Assembly: GCA_003518365.1 (NCBI GenBank)
Contig: DOYU01000019.1
Span: 108,873 to 126,229, forward strand
Reading direction: 5' to 3'
Length of the DNA stretch: 17,357 nt
From: Candidatus Magasanikiibacteriota bacterium
GTDB lineage: Bacteria; Patescibacteriota; Patescibacteriia; Magasanikbacterales; UBA922
How positions within the stretch are numbered: position 1 is the stretch's first letter; every line of letters starts with the position of its first letter. Under the pieces are notes generated by a model. That model saw only the letters and a program-made list of their open reading frames with translations, was not told the DNA's origin and made no database searches. The position numbers and the translations under genes were made by a program. Shown piece after piece: positions 1 through 5,472 of the stretch.

Positions 1-293
1 TCACCATCTTTTACAATGGTATATGGTACATGTTTTTTTACTTGCTCAACTTCTGGATCCTCAAATCGGCGACCGATAAGACGCTTGATAGAATACAATG
101 TTCCACCTGGATTTGTTACTGCCTGACGCTTTGCAAGCTGTCCGACAAGACGCTCTCCAGTCTTACTGATTGCAACGATAGAAGGCGTCGTGCGATTTCC
201 CTCTTTGTTCTCCAGTACTTTTGGCTGACCACCTTCGATGATAGCCATACATGAGTTCGTTGTTCCAAGATCGATTCCGAGAATTTTTGACAT
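1..293 (-). CDS. dnaK: DnaK (Hsp70) chaperone, N-terminal 97 residues, cut by window edge
   Basis: DnaK is the ATP-driven Hsp70 chaperone of the cytoplasm; GrpE exchanges its nucleotide. The visible part begins MSKILGIDLGTTNSCMAI, which is the phosphate-1 loop of the Hsp70 ATPase, and continues with an EGNRTTPSIVA segment, VGQLAKRQAV and an SIKRLIGR stretch, all typical of bacterial DnaK. The remaining roughly 500 residues lie beyond the left edge, so this is a partial gene by truncation of the window, not a pseudogene. It is the last visible gene of the hrcA operon, 42 bp after the preceding small membrane-protein gene. The start is preceded by ACAT and no Shine-Dalgarno is visible. The 42 bp gap is an AT-rich low-complexity stretch. 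Confidence 0.97.
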   Translation of the reverse strand, partial: MSKILGIDLGTTNSCMAIIEGGQPKVLENKEGNRTTPSIVAISKTGERLVGQLAKRQAVTNPGGTLYSIKRLIGRRFEDPEVEQVKKHVPYTIVKDG

Positions 294-335
294 ATGTTTT
301 TTGTTATTAGGTAATTTGTTAATTTGATTATTGGT

Positions 336-809
336 TTAATTCACATACACTCCCATAATGTTTTCTCCTTCACTTTGAGTACTTATTCCAATCGGCCCCC
401 CAGCCAACATGGTTTGATATACCCCTTCAACGTTATATCCTTTGCTTACTAAAAATTGCTGTACATCTTTGGCATATTGGTATGATTCCATGTTGCTATT
501 AGATGTAATTTTTATTAAGGTTGGATTTTGTGCTGATATAGATTCAATCAGACTTTTTATATCTTCATCGCTCAGGTGTCTTTGGTTGTTTCCTATATTG
601 ATTTGTCCAGCGGTGATTCCGCCTTGTTGATTATTACTTGATACATTAAATGTGTCTCCCATATTTGTTTGTGTATTAATTATATTGTTACCACTAAAAT
701 GTGAGATAAGATTATCTTTTGGAGAAACTAGCACACCAATTATTCCAATCAAAATGCCTAAGATAGAAAGAATTGCTCCTATGATTTGTAAAATAAGTCC
801 AGCATTCAT
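336..809 (-). CDS. Unknown single-pass membrane protein with Asn-rich linker (157 aa)
   Basis: I do not recognise this protein. One hydrophobic helix spans residues 4-28 at the extreme N-terminus and contains several small residues; a signal anchor is the simplest reading. Residues 38-77 form a polar, asparagine- and glutamine-rich linker containing GGITAGQINIG. Residues 78-157 look like a small folded domain: a helix (LSDEDIKSLIESI), a strand, a helix near 107-124 (YAKDVQQFLVSKGYNV) and a Gly-rich end near 136-142. The domain might sit outside the membrane. The gene lies between a four-helix membrane-protein gene and dnaK, in the same direction as the CIRCE-controlled operon, so it may be heat-induced. 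Its start follows an 86 bp palindromic repeat. Coding status is supported by length, the ordered TM-linker-domain layout and a T-ATG start like its neighbours. Confidence 0.75.
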   Translation of the reverse strand: MNAGLILQIIGAILSILGILIGIIGVLVSPKDNLISHFSGNNIINTQTNMGDTFNVSSNNQQGGITAGQINIGNNQRHLSDEDIKSLIESISAQNPTLIKITSNSNMESYQYAKDVQQFLVSKGYNVEGVYQTMLAGGPIGISTQSEGENIMGVYVN

Positions 810-820
810 ATCTATTTTTT

Positions 821-906
821 ATAGAACACAGACTTCCAGGATCTCCTGGATGATCCAAGATACATATCCTGGTCAATCATGGAAATCCTGGTGATCAGTG
901 TTCTAT
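821..906. repeat. Palindromic intergenic repeat, copy 1 (86 bp)
   Basis: The ends are perfect 9 bp inverted repeats, ATAGAACAC and GTGTTCTAT. The body carries CCAGGATCTCCTGG near the left end and GGAAATCCTGGTGATC near the right end. It matches the shorter copy at 1424-1486 in the same orientation, but has about 24 extra bases in the middle (GATCCAAGATACATATCCTGG region). Its right end contains the TAG stop codon of the neighbouring gene that ends at 903. Confidence 0.8.
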
Positions 907-1412
907 TTTAAATTACTAATTTTTAATTTTGAATTTTCTACTACCTTCCTCACCAACACTTCCCCAACCATCCCCCATACAACATTCGCCACCAGCATCC
1001 ACCAACCGTAATCAACAAACAATGTGATAATCTGAACGATGTTGAACAAGAAAAAGATAATGAGCCAGAGAGAAAAGAATACTTTCCACATCATCGCCAC
1101 ACTTCCGACATGCAACATTTCTCTATAGAGAGAAAATACATAGACGAGCAGTGCCGACGTGATCATGAAGACAGTGATCAAACCGACCGTCAACGTATCA
1201 CTAAGGGCAAAATGCGAAAGAAAATATTTGGTATACAGCGACGTCCCTACGATAGCGACCGAATACAATCGACTCGCAGTGAAAAGATATCGTCCGACAG
1301 TCTCCACATCTTTCTTTACCCCTTTTGTCAGTGGATTGAATCTATGATACTGATTATACATCTCGACGTAGTCCAAATCTTTTTTCCATTTTAAATATGT
1401 TTTTTTTAACAT
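903..1412 (-). CDS. Unknown membrane protein with four predicted helices (169 aa)
   Basis: I do not recognise the family. A charged N-terminal segment (residues 1-42, with KKDLDYVEMYNQYHRFNP) leads into four hydrophobic segments at about 48-70, 74-95, 106-126 and 128-150. The short C-terminal tail ENSKLKISNLK resembles translated intergenic microrepeat. The reading frame stays open upstream to 1511, but that part is simply the translated palindromic repeat at 1424-1486, so the ATG at 1412, which follows CT, was chosen. The gene sits between hsp20 and the 157-residue gene in the heat-shock operon and is flanked on both sides by copies of the same repeat. The stop TAG lies inside the left copy. 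A role in membrane stress is possible but rests only on position. Confidence 0.75.
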   Translation of the reverse strand: MLKKTYLKWKKDLDYVEMYNQYHRFNPLTKGVKKDVETVGRYLFTASRLYSVAIVGTSLYTKYFLSHFALSDTLTVGLITVFMITSALLVYVFSLYREMLHVGSVAMMWKVFFSLWLIIFFLFNIVQIITLFVDYGWWMLVANVVWGMVGEVLVRKVVENSKLKISNLK

Positions 1413-1423
1413 AGTTTCTGTAT

Positions 1424-1486
1424 ATAAAACACAGATTTCCAGGATCTCCTGGATTATCATGGAAATCCTGGTGATCAGTGTTCTAT
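1424..1486. repeat. Palindromic intergenic repeat, copy 2 (63 bp)
   Basis: A shorter version of the element at 821-906: it starts ATAAAACACAGAT, shares TTCCAGGATCTCCTGG and ends GGAAATCCTGGTGATCAGTG followed by TTCTAT. One end base differs, so the terminal inverted repeat is less perfect here. It is followed at about 1494-1519 by a smaller tandem of TGATCACT units. No open reading frame of interest lies inside. Confidence 0.8.
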
Positions 1487-1524
1487 GTACTATTCTCTGA
1501 TCACTGATCACTAATCACTGTTTA

Positions 1525-1971
1525 TCATTTCTTCTTATTCTTTACTTCAATCTCAATCTTCTTTCCTTCTTTCTTCTCACCTGCTTTTGGACAGGTAATT
1601 TTCAAAACTCCGTCTCCAAACTCTGCCGTCACTTTGTCCTCGAGGACAGCAACGGGCAAAGGTACTTGGCGGAAGAATGATCCACTGCGAACTTCTTTTC
1701 GATAATAATTTTTTTCTTCTACTTCTCTTTCTTTGTTCGTTTCGCCCTGAATGGTAATCATTCCATCCTGTACGCGAACCTCGACATCTTCCGGACGAAC
1801 GCCGGCAAGGGTAGTCTCGGCAACAACAGCGTCTTTTGTTTCATACACATCCATAGCAGGGACAAATCCCTTTGCAGGGAGGTTTGTCCCGGAGAGTGCT
1901 GGAAGCTGATTCATCATATCTTCCATCTCTCGAAATGGATCCCAGTTTGGTGACCAACGTATAAGTGACAT
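1525..1971 (-). CDS. Small heat-shock protein, Hsp20/alpha-crystallin family (148 aa)
   Basis: This ATP-independent holdase binds unfolding proteins and passes them to DnaK. The N-terminal arm (residues 1-36, LIRWSPNWDPFREMEDMM) is typical of bacterial class A small Hsps. The alpha-crystallin domain spans about 38-128, with MDVYETKDAVV, the EDVEVRVQDGMITIQGE strands and the family motif AEFGDGVLKI at 116-125. A C-terminal IEI tripeptide near 139-141 is the usual I-x-I anchor for oligomer assembly. Length is normal for the family. The gene starts 22 bp after the Nudix-GrpE stop, so it is almost certainly co-transcribed from the hrcA promoter. It ends with TGA, which argues that UGA is a stop in this organism. 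The start is TCATATG without a Shine-Dalgarno. Confidence 0.96.
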   Translation of the reverse strand: MSLIRWSPNWDPFREMEDMMNQLPALSGTNLPAKGFVPAMDVYETKDAVVAETTLAGVRPEDVEVRVQDGMITIQGETNKEREVEEKNYYRKEVRSGSFFRQVPLPVAVLEDKVTAEFGDGVLKITCPKAGEKKEGKKIEIEVKNKKK

Positions 1972-1993
1972 ATGATATATGAATTAAGAATAA

Positions 1994-2878
1994 TTATTTT
2001 TTATTCACGACAACCCTCGCAACTTTCAAAATCTTTCCCCCTTTTTTGTATCCTGCATCTACTTCTCGAATAATCACACCATCATCATACTCATCACTTG
2101 ATTCTTCACTCACAGATTCATGCATAGTTGGATCAAATGATTTCCCTACGGTTTCCATTTCTTCTATTCCATGCTGTTTCAAAATATCTCCAAACTGTTT
2201 CATGATATACCCAATCCCCTGTTTCCAACTCTCCCATTTTTTGTCTTCGCCATCAATCGTGACTGCAAACGCTTTTTTGAAATTATCGTACACAGGAATA
2301 AATTCTTCCAAAATTTGCCATTCACTCATTGATGCCCATTCACCTCTCTTTGTCGCTGTTTCTTTTTGCAAATTTGCATAGTCTGCTTGCGCGCGGAGCC
2401 ATTGATCCTTGTAATCAATATTTTTTTCTTGTGCAATAGGAGCATTCAACGCACTCAGTGACATACGCGTCAAGTCATTCACATCCTCACGAGCAAGTGC
2501 CTCTTCTTTTGTGAGCCAGAGTGCTTCTGAAAATTCATCATTGTATTGTATATCAGGCTGTCCTGTAACGTGATATCTATAATTGAATGCAAGAAAATGT
2601 TTCTTCTTGTGATACTGAGGAGAATCGATCATTTCATATTGACCAACAAATTCAAGTGAATCAGCATCCAGTCCAGTTTCTTCTTTTAATTCTCGTTTTG
2701 CACTTTCTTCGAGAGTCTCACCCCGTTCGAGATGTCCGCCTGCAATAGCAAGCATATCACTCCACTTTGGCATGCGACCAAACCAAATCTCACCTTTTTC
2801 ATTTTGAATGAATATTCCAGTAATAACCGAAATATCTCTAGAAGATTTTTGTGTCATATTATCTGTATCGTGTGTCAT
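1994..2878 (-). CDS. grpE: Nudix hydrolase-GrpE fusion protein (294 aa)
   Basis: A single uninterrupted frame joins two domains. Residues 16-145 are a Nudix hydrolase with a complete Nudix box at 48-70: G48, E54, R62-E63, E66-E67 and G69 all fit GX5EX7REUXEEXGU. Such enzymes cleave nucleoside diphosphates linked to another moiety, with Mg2+; the substrate cannot be told. Residues 151-294 are GrpE, the nucleotide-exchange factor of DnaK, with DYKDQWLRAQADYANLQKE at the end of the long helix, FIPVYDNFKKA, and the beta-domain signature FDPTMHESV...GYKKGGKILKVARVVV. The usual N-terminal GrpE coiled coil is largely replaced by the Nudix domain. The frame is open to 3004, but this would lie inside hrcA, so ATG 2878 (one base after the hrcA stop) was chosen; ATG 2857, preceded by AATAT, is an equally good start giving 287 residues. 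It sits between hrcA and hsp20 in the heat-shock operon. Confidence 0.93.
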   Translation of the reverse strand: MTHDTDNMTQKSSRDISVITGIFIQNEKGEIWFGRMPKWSDMLAIAGGHLERGETLEESAKRELKEETGLDADSLEFVGQYEMIDSPQYHKKKHFLAFNYRYHVTGQPDIQYNDEFSEALWLTKEEALAREDVNDLTRMSLSALNAPIAQEKNIDYKDQWLRAQADYANLQKETATKRGEWASMSEWQILEEFIPVYDNFKKAFAVTIDGEDKKWESWKQGIGYIMKQFGDILKQHGIEEMETVGKSFDPTMHESVSEESSDEYDDGVIIREVDAGYKKGGKILKVARVVVNKK

Positions 2879-2879
2879 G

Positions 2880-3557
2880 TTATTTTGTACTATGAATATA
2901 TTTGAGAAGGGCGACTGCTTTTGCATAGTCCATACGCATCGGCGCGAGCACCGTAAAGAGTGTATCGCCAACACGCGTCCCGACAAGTCCGCAAGAACTT
3001 CCAAATGGATTGCCAGCTCCTATCAAGACTTCTGTCTCACCTTCTGGAATCAGACTATACATCTCACCAAGTCGTTCTTCACAATGATCAAAAATTTTTG
3101 AAATGTGCACAGTGTACGCTGAATCACGAAATTCCGGCTGTGCAAACAGATGTGATATACCTGTGTAATACACAGACGTCTCACTAAATGCCACGATGAT
3201 AGAACAGGACAGATGCTCTGCTGCAAACTTTGCAACCTGCTTCACCTTATCTCGTGCATCCGTTCCAGCTGCGACAGCGTCATCGATTGCCTTTTGAATC
3301 TTCTTACTCACCTCGCCAATCTCCATGATCGTGTCCACATAGTATTGATATCCCTTTTCAGTCGGAATACGGCCTGCAGACGTATGTGGATGCGTGAGAT
3401 AGCCTTCGTCTTCGAGATCTCGCATCTCATTTCTCACGGTCGCCGCACTCACATCAAAATCCCCTTTTTTCGTGACAAAAGAAGACCCAACAGGCTCTGC
3501 CGTAGCAATATATTCTTCGATAACGAATTTGAGCAGGGCTTGTTTTCGGGCGTCCAT
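2880..3557 (-). CDS. hrcA: Heat-shock repressor HrcA, compact form (225 aa)
   Basis: HrcA is a dimeric repressor that binds CIRCE operators and depends on GroEL for activity in well-studied species. Residues 1-75 form the winged helix-turn-helix, with AEPVGSSFVTK, the recognition region VSAATVRNEMRDLEDEGYL and the wing HTSAGRIPTEKGYQYYVD, all canonical. The C-terminal end (CGLVGTRVGDTLFTVLAPMRMDYAKAVALLKYI) matches the HrcA GAF-like core. At 225 residues it is well short of the roughly 340 common in Firmicutes, and the loss is in the middle, where the inserted dimerisation segment normally lies. It is first in its operon, downstream of two CIRCE copies, so it should repress itself. The stop lies one or two bases from the grpE start. 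Confidence 0.96.
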   Translation of the reverse strand: MDARKQALLKFVIEEYIATAEPVGSSFVTKKGDFDVSAATVRNEMRDLEDEGYLTHPHTSAGRIPTEKGYQYYVDTIMEIGEVSKKIQKAIDDAVAAGTDARDKVKQVAKFAAEHLSCSIIVAFSETSVYYTGISHLFAQPEFRDSAYTVHISKIFDHCEERLGEMYSLIPEGETEVLIGAGNPFGSSCGLVGTRVGDTLFTVLAPMRMDYAKAVALLKYIHSTK

Positions 3558-3627
3558 AAAACTCTTTTTACATTCGAATTTCGAATGTTTACGAATGTAC
3601 GAATTACGAATGATCTACGAATACAAA

Positions 3628-3654
3628 TTATCACTCAGTTATAGTGAGTGATAA
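3628..3654. promoter_or_regulatory. CIRCE operator, proximal copy
   Basis: TTATCACTC, a 9 bp spacer, then GAGTGATAA: a perfect 9+9 inverted repeat with the canonical CIRCE spacing. It differs from the consensus TTAGCACTC-N9-GAGTGCTAA by one symmetrical base in each arm. It lies just downstream of the -10 box, covering the expected transcription start, and 71 bp upstream of the hrcA start. HrcA binding here would block the promoter. Confidence 0.93.
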
Positions 3655-3682
3655 TATAGCACTCATTGAGGATGAGTGTCAA
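3653..3682 (-). promoter_or_regulatory. Heat-shock operon promoter (sigma70 type)
   Basis: On the minus strand, TTGACA at 3682-3677, an 18 bp spacer and TATATT at 3658-3653, preceded by TGC as an extended -10. The -35 is the right arm of the distal CIRCE and the spacer is filled by the rest of that operator. Use of a vegetative promoter plus CIRCE points to control by HrcA repression, not by a heat-shock sigma factor. Confidence 0.8.
3656..3682. promoter_or_regulatory. CIRCE operator, distal copy (imperfect)
   Basis: ATAGCACTC, a 9 bp spacer, then GAGTGTCAA. The left arm matches the CIRCE consensus at 8 of 9 positions and the right arm at 7 of 9. The mismatches in the right arm create the TTGACA of the promoter on the minus strand, so the site looks like a compromise between operator and -35 box. 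It begins one base after the proximal copy, an arrangement suited to cooperative binding. Confidence 0.85.
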
Positions 3683-3689
3683 TATGGGG

Positions 3690-3935
3690 AGTTATCCACA
3701 CAGGTCTCCATGTCGGCTTCGCCTCCACTGCGCCCTGCAGGCTCGTCCTTCTTTATGCTGGTTGGTTGCGCCGTGCAGGCTGATATTTGGTAATGCAGCG
3801 CAACCCCACCTAAATCCTCCCCTTATCTGGGGAGGACTTTTCTTACAAACCAGCCTGGCAGCACGTCCCTCCTGCCCTTTTTAAGGGAAGGAGGACAGGA
3901 GGTAGGGTTGAGCATCACCACAAAACCTTCTATAC
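3690..3935. repeat. Gene-free stretch with GC-rich hairpin repeats
   Basis: I see no gene here. It holds an 8 bp stem TCCTCCCC/GGGGAGGA at 3815-3836, a second hairpin around CCCTT-TTT-AAGGG at 3876-3888 flanked by TCCT and AGGA, and two related CTGCAGGCT or GTGCAGGCT units near 3736-3782. The CCTCCCCTT and GGGGAGG words recur at 12805-12930 and 17232-17300, so this is one member of a dispersed family of intergenic repeats. Confidence 0.6.
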
Positions 3936-3966
3936 AAAAAAACGCACGATATCATCGTACGTTTTT
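3936..3966 (-). terminator. Intrinsic terminator after the SPFH gene
   Basis: Stem AAAAACG/CGTTTTT plus ACGAT/ATCGT around one mismatch with an ATC loop (3938-3966). Read on the minus strand it ends in a run of seven T, 48 bp after the SPFH stop. It could also work weakly in the other direction, but no plus-strand gene needs it. It separates the uppP-cca-yidC-SPFH group from the heat-shock operon. Confidence 0.8.
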
Positions 3967-4013
3967 GATTGGTAACTTTAGAAACCTTGCCTACCTCAAC
4001 AACCTTACAAACC

Positions 4014-4604
4014 TTATTTTTCTGCTGTCCTACCAAACTCCTGAACACTCGCAATCTCACTGAGAAGAACATTCTCCACATAAATACCGCGAGAGTAAAA
4101 AATACGTTCAAGTTCATTTTTCAATTCTGTTTCTACAGCATCACGCTTTGCACCAACAATACCGTCCATTGGAAATCTACTTGCAACCATGCGAATACGA
4201 CTGCGAACCGTCGGACGGATAATCTTTGCGATGAAGTCCTCTCCGATCGTCTGCCAGATCGCTGGGATCTGATGCACGTCGAGACGAAGCAAGATCGTTC
4301 CTTCAAAACCAATACGTTTGCCATCTTCAGACACAGCGGCAATTGGGATATCTCCCATGGCTCGCTCATTTTCCGGATTAAATTCGCGGGAAATACTATA
4401 TTCAAGTGTTTGCGTGTTGAACAACTTTGCCTTTTGCCAAAATGGGATCTTAAAATGCAATCCTGGCGTGAGGACCTTTTTCAAGACACCACGACCGAGA
4501 TCGTACACACAGGCAACATACCCTGGTGGGACATAAATAAAAAATCCCTTCAAGACGTCCTCCATCACGAAGGAATACATGAGTTTGTCGAGTGATTCTG
4601 CCAT
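4014..4604 (-). CDS. SPFH/band 7 (prohibitin-like) domain protein, minimal (196 aa)
   Basis: SPFH proteins form oligomeric membrane-associated scaffolds or act with proteases. Residues 18-190 fit the prohibitin-type domain: FIYVPPGYVACVYDLGRGVLKKVLTPGLHFKIPFWQ, then TQTLEYSIS, the strand EDGKRIGFEGTILLRLDV, and the helix AVETELKNELERIFYSRGIYVENVLLSEI. There is no clear N-terminal transmembrane helix; only a short hydrophobic patch at 20-34. The protein stops where the domain does, without the long flotillin-type coiled coil. The start at ATG 4604 gives MAESLDK; the frame is open to 4640 without further family sequence. The gene follows yidC by 65 bp, which hold a possible promoter, and is closed by a terminator. 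It has no NfeD or FtsH neighbour in view. Confidence 0.88.
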   Translation of the reverse strand: MAESLDKLMYSFVMEDVLKGFFIYVPPGYVACVYDLGRGVLKKVLTPGLHFKIPFWQKAKLFNTQTLEYSISREFNPENERAMGDIPIAAVSEDGKRIGFEGTILLRLDVHQIPAIWQTIGEDFIAKIIRPTVRSRIRMVASRFPMDGIVGAKRDAVETELKNELERIFYSRGIYVENVLLSEIASVQEFGRTAEK

Positions 4605-4630
4605 AGAATATGTAGTAAATCTACAGAAAT

Positions 4631-4659
4631 ATACTACCACACTGTAGATATGTTGTAAA
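4631..4659 (-). promoter_or_regulatory. Possible promoter for the SPFH gene
   Basis: Minus strand TTTACA (4659-4654), 17 bp, TAGTAT (4636-4631), in the yidC-SPFH gap. Between it and the start codon lies a small palindrome, TGTAG-TAAAT-CTACA at 4611-4625, and a related TGTAGATATGTTGTAAATC word lies at 4643-4661, so a regulator or leader hairpin could act here. The -10 is only a fair match. Confidence 0.35.
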
Positions 4660-4669
4660 TCTCGTATAA

Positions 4670-5395
4670 TTATTTCTTGGGCTCAGCAGGCGTTGCTTCG
4701 GGCTTCTTTTTTGACACAAAAAACGGATGTACCATCACATGCACGACAAGAGAAAATGCCATTGACGTAAGGACAAACAACGATTTTACCATCGGCAAGA
4801 TCCACAAAAAGAAAAAAACACCAAGTGGAAAAAAGAGAAAGTAAAATAAATCACCTCTGTGGAGTCCTCGTCTTTTTTGAAATCCAACATAAATCTCAAG
4901 CGCAAGCCACACGCCGACAATACCTGACCAAATGATGTCATGCGTAGCCTTGAGATCAAATCCATAAAACATGCGGTTGATCTCGCCAGGGAAATCAACA
5001 AACGGATACAGTGTCTTGAGCATGCGTACCCCAGTGATTCCATTGATGAAGACCTGATAGAGCAAAATAAATACAAGCGCCTGGATACCAAGACTGAGTG
5101 CTTTTGCCCATGGCTGTACCCGTCGCTGACGAAGACGTTTTCTGATCTCTTGTTTCTGCTGAACTTTATCGTAGTGGAACTCTTTGGCAAGCTTCAAAAT
5201 TTCTGTCTCTACTTCTTCATTCTTTGCCGTATTACGCTCCGAAATAATCGTCAAAGGCAAAATAAGCACACGAAGTGCCACAGTGAGATACACAACCGCC
5301 CAGCCCATGTTGCCATGAGCCCAGTTGTTGTAGATCCAAATGAGGAAATTGAAGACGGGTTCGTAGAGATACGTTGTCCAGAGATCGATGAACAT
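4670..5395 (-). CDS. yidC: YidC/Oxa1 membrane insertase, short form (241 aa)
   Basis: YidC inserts and folds inner-membrane proteins, alone or with SecYEG. The core starts MFIDLWTTYLYEPVFNFLIWIYNN, then NMGWAVVYLTVALRVLILPL, where R42 is the conserved arginine in the first core helix that contacts substrates. A charged cytoplasmic loop at 52-95 is followed by four hydrophobic segments to about residue 229 and a lysine-rich tail (KKKPEATPAEPKK). There is no large periplasmic P1 domain, as in Gram-positive-type YidC. The frame stays open to 5518, but that extension translates the palindrome at 5445-5472 and overlaps cca, so ATG 5395 is preferred. Unusually, rnpA and rpmH are not next to it; here it follows cca. 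Confidence 0.94.
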   Translation of the reverse strand: MFIDLWTTYLYEPVFNFLIWIYNNWAHGNMGWAVVYLTVALRVLILPLTIISERNTAKNEEVETEILKLAKEFHYDKVQQKQEIRKRLRQRRVQPWAKALSLGIQALVFILLYQVFINGITGVRMLKTLYPFVDFPGEINRMFYGFDLKATHDIIWSGIVGVWLALEIYVGFQKRRGLHRGDLFYFLFFPLGVFFFLWILPMVKSLFVLTSMAFSLVVHVMVHPFFVSKKKPEATPAEPKK

Positions 5396-5404
5396 AGTGA
5401 TGTA

Positions 5405-5433
5405 AGTATAATACAGCTGTAAGCGATAAGCAA
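5405..5433 (-). promoter_or_regulatory. Possible yidC promoter
   Basis: Minus strand TTGCTT (5433-5428), 17 bp, TATACT (5410-5405). The -10 is good and the -35 is weak. The -10 ends 9 bp before the yidC ATG, so a transcript from here would be nearly leaderless. Confidence 0.4.
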
Positions 5434-5444
5434 TCCCGCCAGCA

Positions 5445-5472
5445 GTAGGGACAGGTCGCGACCTGTCCCTAC
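5445..5472. repeat. Perfect 28 bp palindrome at the cca stop codon
   Basis: The 14 bp arm GTAGGGACAGGTCG is followed at once by its exact reverse complement. The TAG stop of cca (5471-5469) is inside the right arm. As RNA it would form a strong stem, but no T-run follows, so it is not a typical intrinsic terminator. Palindromes of this look are scattered in many bacterial genomes. Confidence 0.9.

Noticed and set aside
821..1486. CRISPR array
   Set aside because: Only two unequal copies, 500 bp apart with a gene between, are present; there are no regular spacers and no cas gene.
1413..1511. N-terminal extension of the four-helix membrane protein by 33 residues
   Set aside because: The extension only translates the palindromic repeat and TGATCACT filler; ATG 1412 has the T-ATG context of its neighbours.
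3666..3884. Possible small plus-strand protein
   Set aside because: It reads through CIRCE and GC-rich repeats and resembles no protein.
3969..4595. Plus-strand open frame of 208 codons
   Set aside because: It lies opposite the SPFH gene and shows no domain features.
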